Source of the DNA: Rhodobacteraceae bacterium UBA996 | GTDB lineage: Bacteria > Pseudomonadota > Alphaproteobacteria > Rhodobacterales > Rhodobacteraceae | Assembly (NCBI GenBank): GCA_002291955.1 | Contig: DBBA01000046.1 | Span: 1-23,926 of the forward strand | Reading direction: 5' to 3' | DNA length: 23,926 bases | Part shown: positions 1 through 7,182 of the stretch, one piece after another | How the letters are laid out: every line of letters begins with the position of its first letter | Position numbering within the stretch: position 1 is the stretch's first letter | Notes under the pieces: model-generated | Told to the model about the DNA's origin: nothing | The model's input: only the letters and a program-made list of their open reading frames with translations | Databases searched by the model: none | Program-made: the position numbers and the translations under genes

Positions 1-1669
1 CATGCGCCTCGACGATCTGCTTCGAGATGGCGAGGCCGAGGCCGGAGTTGTTGCCGAACTGGCTTTGCGGGCGTTCGGAGTAGAAGCGGTTGAAGATCTT
101 GGTCAGCGCGGCCTCGGGGATGCCTGGGCCGGTATCCTCGACCACCACGATCACGCGGTCCTCGCGCCGCCGGGCCCAGATGCGGATGGCGTCGCCTTCC
201 TCGCAGAACGAGATCGCGTTCGAGATGAGGTTGACGAAGACCTGCGCCAGACGGGCTTCCAGCCCGGTGATGACGATGGGATCGCGGGGCAGGTCGGTGA
301 TGAACTCGACCCCCTTCTGGTGCGCCTCGTTGCCCATGAAGTCGGTGATGTTCGCGAGCATCTTGAGCAGGTTGAAGGGGGCCTCGTCCTCTTTCACCAG
401 CTCGCTGTCGAGCCGCGAGGCGTTCGAGATGTCGGACACCAGGCGGTCCAGGCGGCGCACGTCGTGCTCGATGACCTCGAGCAGGCGTTCGCGCTGGTCG
501 TCGCGCTTCGCGAAGCGCAGGGTGCCGATGGCGGACCGCAAGCTGGCCAGCGGGTTCTTGATCTCGTGCGCGACGTCGGCGGCGAACTGCTCGTTCGCCT
601 CGATCCGGTCATAGAGCGCGGCGACCATCCCCCGCAGGGCGGCAGACAGGCGCCCGATCTCGTCGGGGCGGCCGGACAGGTCGGGGATGCGGACGCGGCC
701 GGGGCTCATCTTGCGGGCGTTCTTTTCCGACCCGATCTCGGCCGCCGCCGCCAGGTCGGCGATGGGGTTCGCGATGGTGGACGCGAGCACCAGCGACAGG
801 CCGATGGACACCAGGATGGCGATCACGAACATCTGCAGGACCTGTTCGCGTTCGGCCCGCACCAGAAGGTCGATCTCGCCCGCGGCGGATGTCACGGCGA
901 CGACGCCCACCACCTGGTCCGCATGGATGATCGGGGTCGCCACCGAGAACACGGTGCGGCCCGCCACGTCCTGCCCGGTACTGACCTGGGTCTGGCCGGT
1001 CAGCGCCTCGGGCAGCAGGGCGCGGGTCAGCACCTCGCCGTTGAAACGCTCGGCATCCGGGCGAGTGCTGGGCGCGAAGAGGGATTCGAGCGCCTCCCAG
1101 GCCTGTGTCAGGAACCCGGTGATCAGGGTGGACCGGTCGTCGCCCATCGCGCCCGCGGCGGTCGGGAAGGGCCTGCGGTCGCGCCCCAGGGTGGTGGCGA
1201 CCAGCTGTTCGGCCCGGTCGAAGACGAACACCTCGACGTTCGGGGTCAGGTCGATGGCGGCCAGCGTGGCGCGGGCATCGACGCCATCGCCGGTCATCAG
1301 GTTGACGGGCGCGCCCGAGGGCAACTGCGCCTCGAACACGTCGGCGACCAGATGTGCGACCTCGACCAGCCCGCCTTCGCGCTGGACCACGAGGCTGTCG
1401 CGGAACGGGTTGATCCACAGCACGCCCGCCACCAGCACGATGATGGCCAGCAGGTTGAAGGTGATGATCTTGCGCGCCAGTGGCGAGCGGTTGATCGCGA
1501 TCAGCGACCGGCGCGACCGGCTGCGGCGCAGTTCGGTGTCGGGGGCGAGGGAGGGGGCCACCCAATCCTCGCCCAGCACGACCTCGGCCTCGCGGCCCGA
1601 CTTGCCGCCGGCGCCCGAGCGTCCGACGGGTTTCGCCTTGTCCGCATCGACCCGGGTCGGCCCTGACAC
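1..1669 (-). CDS. chvG: Sensor histidine kinase ChvG, 3' end outside window
   Basis: This is the membrane sensor kinase of the ChvG-ChvI (ExoS-ChvI) system, which senses envelope or acid stress and phosphorylates ChvI. About 556 codons are visible and the C-terminus is cut by the window edge. A cytoplasmic N-terminal stretch of about 65 residues precedes TM1 (about 68-86). A periplasmic sensor region follows, then TM2 (about 275-296) and a HAMP linker. The HisKA motif VAHEIKNPL carries the phospho-acceptor His368. The ATPase domain shows the N-box LISNAI, then DTGPGI and the G-box GLGLAISK close to the edge. I chose the GTG start at 1669, one base after the chvI stop, because the reading frame there is continuous and the spacing implies co-translation with chvI. 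The family is usually a little under 600 residues, so only a few tens of residues should be missing. Confidence 0.93.
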   Translation of the reverse strand, partial: MSGPTRVDADKAKPVGRSGAGGKSGREAEVVLGEDWVAPSLAPDTELRRSRSRRSLIAINRSPLARKIITFNLLAIIVLVAGVLWINPFRDSLVVQREGGLVEVAHLVADVFEAQLPSGAPVNLMTGDGVDARATLAAIDLTPNVEVFVFDRAEQLVATTLGRDRRPFPTAAGAMGDDRSTLITGFLTQAWEALESLFAPSTRPDAERFNGEVLTRALLPEALTGQTQVSTGQDVAGRTVFSVATPIIHADQVVGVVAVTSAAGEIDLLVRAEREQVLQMFVIAILVSIGLSLVLASTIANPIADLAAAAEIGSEKNARKMSPGRVRIPDLSGRPDEIGRLSAALRGMVAALYDRIEANEQFAADVAHEIKNPLASLRSAIGTLRFAKRDDQRERLLEVIEHDVRRLDRLVSDISNASRLDSELVKEDEAPFNLLKMLANITDFMGNEAHQKGVEFITDLPRDPIVITGLEARLAQVFVNLISNAISFCEEGDAIRIWARRREDRVIVVVEDTGPGIPEAALTKIFNRFYSERPQSQFGNNSGLGLAISKQIVEAH

Positions 1670-1670
1670 G

Positions 1671-2372
1671 TCATTCCTCGTTGTAGCGGTACCCTATGCC
1701 GTACAGTGTCTCGATCGCCGAGAACTCCGGATCGACCGAGCGCATCTTCTTGCGCAGGCGCTTGATGTGGCTGTCGATGGTGCGGTCGTCCACATAGACT
1801 TGGTCGTCATAGGCCACGTCCATCAGCTGGTCGCGGCTTTTCACGAAGCCCGGGCGGGTGGCCAGCGCCTGCAGGAGCAGGAATTCGGTCACCGTCAGCG
1901 ACACGTCGAGCCCCTTCCACACCACGGCGTGGCGCAGGGGATCCATCGACAGGTTGCCGCGGATCATCACCTTGGTGTCTTCCTGATCGCCGACCTCGCC
2001 GGTGGCGATGGCTTCCTGACGGCGGAGCAGCGCGCGGATGCGTTCGACCAGCAGGCGCTGGCTGAAGGGCTTCTTGACGTAGTCGTCGGCCCCCATGCGC
2101 AGGCCCAGGACCTCGTCGATCTCGTCGTCCTTGGAGGTCAGGAAGATGACGGGCATCGCGGTCTTCTGGCGCAGGCGCTGGAGCAGGTCCATGCCGTCCA
2201 TCCGGGGCATCTTGATGTCGAGCACGGCCATGTCGGGCATGCGCCGGTTGAAGGCGTCCAGCGCCGACTGGCCGTCGTTGTAGGTTTCCACCTCGAACCC
2301 TTCGGCCTCGAGTGTCATGGAGACGGAGGTCAGGATGTTGCGGTCGTCATCGACAAGGGCGATGCGCGCCAT
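1671..2372 (-). CDS. chvI: Response regulator ChvI (OmpR/PhoB family)
   Basis: This DNA-binding response regulator is the partner of ChvG and comprises 233 residues. The receiver domain (about 1-120) opens with MARIALVDDD, which holds the acidic pocket. It has the phospho-acceptor Asp in VLDIKMPRMDG, the conserved Thr in FLTSKD and the Lys in VKKPF. The C-terminal winged-helix domain (about 135-233) has TVTEFLLL, the recognition-helix region DDRTIDSHIKRLRKK and the ending GIGYRY, which is typical of OmpR/PhoB proteins. The ATG at 2372 is preceded by an AAAGGGA ribosome-binding site. An open frame continues upstream, but the family N-terminus fits 2372. The gene is divergent from pckA, an arrangement known from rhizobial ChvI loci. 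chvG follows after one base. Confidence 0.96.
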   Translation of the reverse strand: MARIALVDDDRNILTSVSMTLEAEGFEVETYNDGQSALDAFNRRMPDMAVLDIKMPRMDGMDLLQRLRQKTAMPVIFLTSKDDEIDEVLGLRMGADDYVKKPFSQRLLVERIRALLRRQEAIATGEVGDQEDTKVMIRGNLSMDPLRHAVVWKGLDVSLTVTEFLLLQALATRPGFVKSRDQLMDVAYDDQVYVDDRTIDSHIKRLRKKMRSVDPEFSAIETLYGIGYRYNEE

Positions 2373-2410
2373 GGGATGGGTCCCTTTCTGCTCAACCTTT
2401 TGCGCTGCAT

Positions 2411-2441
2411 AGCATAAGTGCCGGATTGCCGACAGATACAA
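2411..2441 (-). promoter_or_regulatory. Possible chvI promoter
   Basis: On the minus strand a TTGTAT -35-like hexamer (2436-2441) is followed after 19 bases by a TATGCT -10-like hexamer (2411-2416), about 40 bases before the chvI start. The spacer is longer than ideal, so this is a weak call by eye. Confidence 0.3.
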
Positions 2442-2574
2442 GCGGTTGCCGCGAATCGGGTCGTGCAAGAGGCGGCGCGGATGGCGCTTTTGCCGCACCT
2501 TTGTTGCCGTGGGGTCAACGGCTGCCGCCCGGCGCGGGGGCGTTGACGGCGCGGTTGCGGGCGTCGGTGCAAGT

Positions 2575-2627
2575 GATTGCGCTAACTTTCCATTGATTGC
2601 GCTAACGGTCCGATTTGCGCACTTAAC
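2575..2627. promoter_or_regulatory. Repeated LacI-like operator motifs upstream of pckA
   Basis: The 12-mer GATTGCGCTAAC occurs at 2575-2586 and again at 2595-2606, exactly 20 bp apart, so both copies lie on the same helical face. Each matches the perfect palindrome GTTAGCGCTAAC at 10 of 12 positions, the shape of a LacI/GalR-family operator. A looser third copy, GATTTGCGCACTTAAC, lies at 2612-2627 and overlaps the possible pckA -35. Rhizobial pckA is known to be controlled by the LacI-type regulator PckR. Whether a PckR-like protein binds here is inference, and no such regulator gene is in the window. Confidence 0.5.
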
Positions 2628-2650
2628 TTGCGTGGGGCGCGTGGTATAGG
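2623..2650 (+). promoter_or_regulatory. Possible pckA promoter
   Basis: TTAACT (2623-2628) and TATAGG (2645-2650) are separated by 16 bases, each matching four of six positions of the sigma-70 consensus. Transcription would begin near 2657, about 60 bases before the pckA ATG. The -35 lies beside the repeated operator-like motifs, so binding there could control access of RNA polymerase. Confidence 0.35.
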
Positions 2651-2715
2651 AGAAGCCCGCGTGGTGCGCCCCAGCCGTGCGGTTGGCGCCATTCGGGGAC
2701 ACAGCGAGAGAGAGC

Positions 2716-4314
2716 ATGGCCAACCCGCGCGTGAACCCGGATCAGACGCTTGACAAGACTGGATTTTCTGGGCTAGCGGCGGCGCACTACAATCTGGTCG
2801 AGGCGGCGCTGGTGGAACAATCCCTGGCGCGCGGCGAGGCGCGGCTGGGCAATGGTGGTGCGCTGCTGGTCACCACCGGGGAACACACGGGCCGCTCGCC
2901 CAAGGACAAGTTCGTGGTCCGCACCCCGTCGGTCGAGCACACGATCTGGTGGGACAACAACCGCCCGATGGCGCCAGAAGCGTTCGACCGGCTGGAGGCC
3001 GACATGCGCGCCCACATGGCCGGGCGCGAGGTGTTCGTGCAGGACCTGTATGCGGGCGCCGACCCGTCGCACCGGCTGGACGTGCGGGTGGTGACGGAAC
3101 TGGCGTGGCACGCGCTGTTCATCCGCCACCTGCTGCGGCGGCCGGCCGCGTCGGAACTGCCGGGGTTCGTGGCAGACTGGACCATCGTGAACTGCCCGTC
3201 GTTCCATGCCGACCCGGAACGGCATGGCTGCCGGTCGAAGACGGTCATCGCGATGCATTTCGACAAGCGCCTGATCCTGATCGGCGGCACGGCCTATGCG
3301 GGCGAGAACAAGAAGTCGGTGTTCACGCTCTTGAACTACCTCCTGCCCGACAAGGGCGTGATGCCGATGCACTGCTCGGCCAACCATGCGCCCGGCAACC
3401 CGGTGGACACGGCGGTGTTCTTCGGCCTGTCGGGCACCGGCAAGACCACGCTGTCGGCGGCGCCCGACCGGGTGCTGATCGGGGATGACGAGCATGGCTG
3501 GTCGGACCGCGGCACCTTCAACTTCGAGGGTGGTTGCTACGCCAAGACGATCAACCTGAGCGCGGAGGCCGAGCCCGAGATCTATGCCACCACGAGCCGG
3601 TTCGGCAGCGTGGTCGAGAACATGGTGTTCGATCCCGACACCCTCGCGCTCGATTTCGAGGACGGCAGCCTGACGCAGAACACCCGCGTCGCCTATCCGC
3701 TGGAGGCGATTTCCAACGCGTCCGCGTCGGGGCTGGGCGGGCATCCGAAGAACGTGGTCATGCTGACCTGCGATGCGTTCGGCGTGCTGCCGCCCATCGC
3801 GCGGCTGACGCCCGCGCAGGCAATGTACCATTTCCTGTCGGGCTTCACGTCCAAGGTGGCGGGGACGGAACGCGGGGTGACCGAGCCCGAGCCCACGTTT
3901 TCGACCTGCTTCGGCGCGCCGTTCATGCCGCGTCGGCCCGAGGTCTACGGCAACCTGTTGCGCGAGAAGATCGCGCGGCACGGGGCGACCTGCTGGCTGG
4001 TGAACACGGGCTGGACGGGCGGCGCCTATGGCACCGGGCGGCGGATGCCGATCAAGGCGACGCGGGCGCTGTTGTCGGCGGCGCTGGACGGGTCGCTGGC
4101 CGAGGCCACGTTCCGCAAGGACCCCAACTTCGGCTTCGAGGTGCCGGTGACGGTGCCGGGCGTGGATGCGGTGCTGCTCGACCCGCGCGCGACCTGGGCC
4201 GACAAGGCAGCCTATGACCGGCAGGCAGCCCGGCTGGTCGAGATGTTCGCGGCGAACTTTGCCCAGTATGTGCGCCACATCGACGAGGACGTGAAGGCGG
4301 TCGCGATCGGGTGA
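2716..4314 (+). CDS. pckA: Phosphoenolpyruvate carboxykinase (ATP)
   Basis: This enzyme converts oxaloacetate and ATP to PEP, CO2 and ADP in the cytoplasm, the entry step of gluconeogenesis from C4 acids. The 532-residue product has the usual length of ATP-type PEPCK. Motifs seen include TGEHTGRSPKDKF near the N-terminus (substrate-binding Arg), the P-loop GLSGTGKTTLSA (about 237-248, Lys243), the kinase-2-like metal site IGDDEHGWSD, and NTGWTGGAYGTGRR near the C-terminus. I chose the ATG at 2716, preceded by GAGAGAGAGC, over an in-frame GTG at 2677 that lacks a convincing ribosome-binding site. The gene is divergent from chvI and convergent with the TauE-family gene, so it is probably monocistronic. 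Confidence 0.97.
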   Translation: MANPRVNPDQTLDKTGFSGLAAAHYNLVEAALVEQSLARGEARLGNGGALLVTTGEHTGRSPKDKFVVRTPSVEHTIWWDNNRPMAPEAFDRLEADMRAHMAGREVFVQDLYAGADPSHRLDVRVVTELAWHALFIRHLLRRPAASELPGFVADWTIVNCPSFHADPERHGCRSKTVIAMHFDKRLILIGGTAYAGENKKSVFTLLNYLLPDKGVMPMHCSANHAPGNPVDTAVFFGLSGTGKTTLSAAPDRVLIGDDEHGWSDRGTFNFEGGCYAKTINLSAEAEPEIYATTSRFGSVVENMVFDPDTLALDFEDGSLTQNTRVAYPLEAISNASASGLGGHPKNVVMLTCDAFGVLPPIARLTPAQAMYHFLSGFTSKVAGTERGVTEPEPTFSTCFGAPFMPRRPEVYGNLLREKIARHGATCWLVNTGWTGGAYGTGRRMPIKATRALLSAALDGSLAEATFRKDPNFGFEVPVTVPGVDAVLLDPRATWADKAAYDRQAARLVEMFAANFAQYVRHIDEDVKAVAIG

Positions 4315-4320
4315 GACGCG

Positions 4321-4382
4321 CCCGGACCGATGCCCGGTGGGTCGAGGGCGGATCAGGGATCGGTCCGGGGGATCGATCCCCC
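4321..4382. repeat. Nested inverted repeats downstream of pckA
   Basis: CCCGGACCGAT (4321-4331) is perfectly complementary to ATCGGTCCGGG (4359-4369), an 11-bp stem with a 27-base loop that begins six bases after the pckA stop. The second arm runs into a perfect 18-bp palindrome at 4366-4383 centred on ATCGAT. The block can fold in two alternative ways and may end pckA transcription, although no T-tract follows. The 13-mer AGGGATCGGTCCG (4355-4367) recurs at 10218-10230. Confidence 0.6.
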
Positions 4383-4442
4383 GCCCGAGGGGTCAGCGTC
4401 GAACGCCCGAGGACCATGTCCGAGGGCTGGATCGGACGGGAC

Positions 4443-4508
4443 GGAGGCGGGGGGCGCTGCCCCCCGGGCGGCTCCGCCGCCTCCCCCCGGGGTATTTTGG
4501 CAAGGATG
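4443..4508. repeat. GC-rich composite hairpin repeat, REP-like
   Basis: Two hairpins lie side by side: GGGGGG-CGCTG-CCCCCC (4449-4465) and GGCGGC-TCC-GCCGCC (4467-4481). GGAGGCGG (4443-4450) can also pair with CCGCCTCC (4477-4484). The block ends in GGGGTATTTTGGCAAGGATGAAG. From memory, very similar elements ending in a (T)ATTTTGGCAAGGATGAAG-like tail are dispersed between genes in many Rhodobacterales genomes. It sits between convergent genes and may serve as a bidirectional terminator. Family membership needs a genome search. Confidence 0.6.
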
Positions 4509-4518
4509 AAGGGGTCGT

Positions 4519-5268
4519 TCAGAGGCCGAGGCCGCGGCGGATCAGGTTCAGTCCTGCGATAAGCAGGACGATCTGGGTCCAGCGGCGGAAGCGGGCGGGG
4601 TCCATCCGGTCGTGGACGCGGAAGCCTGCCCAGGTGCCGATGAGCGCGGGAAGCACGAGCGCTGCCGAGACCGGAAGGGTTTCGGTGTTCAGGACGCCGG
4701 ACTTGAGGTGCGCGGCGGTCAGCACCACCGAGGACGCGCCGTAGATCACGCCCTGGATGCGCATGGAGGCTCGTTTCTCGGTGCCGAGCGCGGTCAGGTA
4801 GGCGACGGTGGGTGGGCCCCAGACTCCCGACAAGCCGCCGACAAGGCCCGAGAACGCGCCGACCCCGATGTCCGCCGTGCGGCGGTGGCGCTGGGGCACC
4901 GTGAAGGTGAGACGCGCCAGTTGCATCGCAGCGAAGGCCACGATGGGCAGGCCGATGGCGAGGAACAGCGCGCCCTGCGGCAGGACGTTCACCAGTTGTG
5001 CCGAAGCCGCGATGCAGACGGCGATGGCCGCGAGGTACAGGCGGAAGTCGCGGACCGAGTCCCACGCCGCGCGCAGGCCGTCGCGGCCGCCCTGCCAGAC
5101 GTTCGTCACCAGTGTGGGCAGGATCAGAGCCGCCAGCGCCGTGTCGGGCGGCAGCACCGTCGCGAACCCCGAGATCATGATCATCGGCATGGCGAAGCCC
5201 ACCGCGCCCTTCACGAATCCCGCGCCCAGCGTGATGGTGACGACGATGATCCAGAGGGTGGGGTCCAA
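4519..5268 (-). CDS. TauE/SafE-family membrane permease
   Basis: This predicted inner-membrane anion permease (sulfite exporter TauE/SafE family) has 249 residues and many hydrophobic helices. It shows the family's N-terminal repeat pattern GAGFVKGAVGFAMPM, echoed in the second half by GVGAFSGLVGGLSGVWGPPT. The substrate cannot be read from sequence; relatives are linked to export or uptake of sulfite, sulfoacetate and other organosulfur anions. The start is an unusual TTG at 5268, supported by a well-spaced AGGAG and by the lack of any upstream in-frame ATG or GTG before an in-frame stop. The gene is divergent from the acyl-CoA dehydrogenase gene and convergent with pckA. Confidence 0.88.
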   Translation of the reverse strand: MDPTLWIIVVTITLGAGFVKGAVGFAMPMIMISGFATVLPPDTALAALILPTLVTNVWQGGRDGLRAAWDSVRDFRLYLAAIAVCIAASAQLVNVLPQGALFLAIGLPIVAFAAMQLARLTFTVPQRHRRTADIGVGAFSGLVGGLSGVWGPPTVAYLTALGTEKRASMRIQGVIYGASSVVLTAAHLKSGVLNTETLPVSAALVLPALIGTWAGFRVHDRMDPARFRRWTQIVLLIAGLNLIRRGLGL

Positions 5269-5350
5269 GGCGGGCTCCTGTCGCGGAGCGGGACCTTGGC
5301 GCGGGGTTCGGGCAAGGACCAGTACAAATCGGATGCGACATGATATTCTG

Positions 5351-5378
5351 TGGACATGGGGTTTCCGCGAATTAATCT
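5351..5378 (+). promoter_or_regulatory. Possible mcd promoter
   Basis: TGGACA (5351-5356) matches five of six bases of the -35 consensus and is followed after 16 bases by TAATCT (5373-5378). The gene start is about 55 bases downstream. The 9-mer CGGATGCGA flanks this region at 5330-5338 and 5386-5394 and could be a regulator site, but it may be chance. Confidence 0.3.
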
Positions 5379-5432
5379 TGCGCTGCGGATGCGAAGGGAT
5401 TACGCCCGCGCGGCAATTGACAGGAGCGGACC

Positions 5433-7091
5433 ATGGCCCATGACGGAGCGCCGGTGATCGGGATGGACATGCTGGTGGCGGGTCGGGCCGGGGTGGCCGC
5501 GGCCGAGGCGCATCTGGCCGCCGCCCTGGCTGCCGTGCGCGCGCAGGTCGCCCCCGAGGGCCGCCCGGTGGATGCGCTGATGGAGGCCGGGCAGGCGGCG
5601 ACGCATGGGCTGGCCTGGGTTGCGACCTATGCCATGGCCTTGCGCGAGATGCAGGGCTGGGCGGAGCGGCTGGAGGCCGAGGACGCGTTCGGCGAGGTGG
5701 AACGCCTGATCCACCGGATCGCCCTGGGCGAGTACCTGGCGCAGTTGCGTGGCGGTCTGCCCATGAGCCAGGGCGAGATGGTGCGGCCTGCGGACCTTGG
5801 CCTCGACGGGGTGGCGCTGGCGGGGGCCGCGGTCGATGCGCTGATCGCGGGCGGGAACACGGCGGACGCCCGTGCCCGCTTGGTGGCGCTGATGCGCGAC
5901 CGGGCGGCAGAGGCCACGTTCGGGGCCAGCGGCCTTGATCCCGAGATGGAGATGATCCGCGACCAGTTCCGCCGTTTTGCCGCGGACCGGGTCACGCCGC
6001 ACGCGCACGACTGGCACCTGAAGGACGAGCTGATCCCGATGGAGATCATCGTCGAGATGGCGGAGATGGGCGTTTTCGGCCTGACCATCCCCGAGGAGTT
6101 CGGGGGCCTTGGCCTGCCCAAGACCGCCATGTGCGTGGTGTCCGAGGAACTGAGCCGCGGCTACATCGGCGTTGGCAGCCTGGGCACCCGGACCGAGATC
6201 GCGGCGGAGCTGATCCTGTGTGGCGGGACCGACGCGCAGAAGGCCGCTTGGCTGCCGAAGCTGTCAAGTGGCGAGGTGCTGCCCACGGCGGTCTTCACCG
6301 AACCGAACACCGGGTCCGACCTGGGGTCGCTTCGCACCCGCGCGGTGCGGGAGGGCGACGATTACGTGGTGACCGGCAACAAGACCTGGATCACCCATGC
6401 CGCGCGCACCCATGTGATGACGCTGCTCGCCCGGACCGACCCGGCGACGACCGACTATCGCGGGTTGTCGATGTTCCTGGCTGAAAAGACCCCCGGCACC
6501 GACGCGGCGCCGTTCCCGACCCCCGGCATGACCGGCGGCGAGATCGAGGTGCTGGGGTATCGCGGGATGAAGGAATACGAACTCGCCTTCGACAGGTTCC
6601 GGGTGAAGGCCGACAACCTGCTGGGGGGCGTCGAGGGGCAGGGCTTCAAGCAGCTGATGCAGACCTTCGAATCGGCCCGCATCCAGACTGCGGCGCGGGC
6701 GATCGGGGTGGCGCAGAACGCGCTGGACCTGAGCCTGCGCTATGCCGAGGAGCGGCGGCAGTTCGGCAAGGCGCTGGTGGCGTTCCCGCGGGTGGCCGAC
6801 AAGCTGGCCATGATGGCGGTCGAGATCATGGTGGCCCGCCAGCTGACCTACTTTGCCGCGCGGGAGAAGGACGCCGGGCGGCGTTGTGATGTCGAGGCCG
6901 GGATGGCCAAGCTTCTGGGCGCCCGCGTGGCCTGGGCCTGTGCCGACAACGGCTTGCAGATCCACGGCGGGAACGGGTTCGCGCTGGAATACCCGATCAG
7001 CCGCGTGCTGTGCGACGCGCGCATCCTGAACATCTTCGAGGGCGCGGCCGAGATCCAGGCGCAGGTGATCGCGCGCCGTCTGCTGGGGTAG
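5433..7091 (+). CDS. mcd: Acyl-CoA dehydrogenase, probably (2S)-methylsuccinyl-CoA dehydrogenase
   Basis: This is an FAD-dependent acyl-CoA dehydrogenase of 552 residues. It has about 170 extra N-terminal residues ahead of the usual core, which starts near IRDQFRRFAADRVTPHAHDW. Core motifs include GVFGLTIPEEFGGLG, the FAD/substrate segment FTEPNTGSDLGS and KTWITHA. The C-terminal helices carry ERRQFGKAL and the likely catalytic Glu536 in FEGAAEIQ. The long N-terminus and the stretch GGEIEVLGYRGMKEYEL match my memory of Mcd, which oxidises methylsuccinyl-CoA to mesaconyl-CoA in the ethylmalonyl-CoA pathway of acetyl-CoA assimilation. Start: ATG at 5433 after ACAGGAG. Other ethylmalonyl-CoA pathway genes are absent here. 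A related short-chain or isovaleryl-CoA dehydrogenase is the main alternative. Confidence 0.85.
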   Translation: MAHDGAPVIGMDMLVAGRAGVAAAEAHLAAALAAVRAQVAPEGRPVDALMEAGQAATHGLAWVATYAMALREMQGWAERLEAEDAFGEVERLIHRIALGEYLAQLRGGLPMSQGEMVRPADLGLDGVALAGAAVDALIAGGNTADARARLVALMRDRAAEATFGASGLDPEMEMIRDQFRRFAADRVTPHAHDWHLKDELIPMEIIVEMAEMGVFGLTIPEEFGGLGLPKTAMCVVSEELSRGYIGVGSLGTRTEIAAELILCGGTDAQKAAWLPKLSSGEVLPTAVFTEPNTGSDLGSLRTRAVREGDDYVVTGNKTWITHAARTHVMTLLARTDPATTDYRGLSMFLAEKTPGTDAAPFPTPGMTGGEIEVLGYRGMKEYELAFDRFRVKADNLLGGVEGQGFKQLMQTFESARIQTAARAIGVAQNALDLSLRYAEERRQFGKALVAFPRVADKLAMMAVEIMVARQLTYFAAREKDAGRRCDVEAGMAKLLGARVAWACADNGLQIHGGNGFALEYPISRVLCDARILNIFEGAAEIQAQVIARRLLG

Positions 7092-7125
7092 GGGCCTGCC
7101 GGGGTAGCGTCGGCCCGGATCGGGC

Positions 7126-7155
7126 TTGACAGGAAGTAAGCGACACTCACATATG
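7126..7155 (+). promoter_or_regulatory. Possible promoter for the SDR reductase gene
   Basis: A consensus TTGACA (7126-7131) is followed after 18 bases by CATATG (7150-7155). Transcription from it would start near 7162, which supports translation from the ATG at 7183 rather than from the ATG at 7153 that lies inside the -10. Confidence 0.4.
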
Positions 7156-7182
7156 ACCCTGACACCGTTGGGAGCCAGCGTC

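Larger units (their letters stand above)
2373..2715. other. chvI-pckA divergent intergenic region
   Basis: These 343 bases lie between the divergent chvI and pckA start codons. I see no convincing gene. They hold the possible chvI promoter near 2411-2441, a GC-rich middle without clear signals, a set of repeated operator-like motifs at 2575-2627, a possible pckA promoter at 2623-2650, and the pckA ribosome-binding site just before 2716. Confidence 0.8.

Noticed and set aside
2..1666. Open frame of 554 codons on the plus strand, antisense to chvG
   Set aside because: It is a high-GC shadow frame. The opposite strand encodes a clear histidine kinase, and the plus-strand product is low-complexity Arg/Gly/Asp/His-rich without motifs.
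4443..4508. GC hairpins considered as an insertion-sequence end or attachment site
   Set aside because: No transposase or integrase is nearby and no target duplication is visible; a REP-like repeat or terminator fits better.
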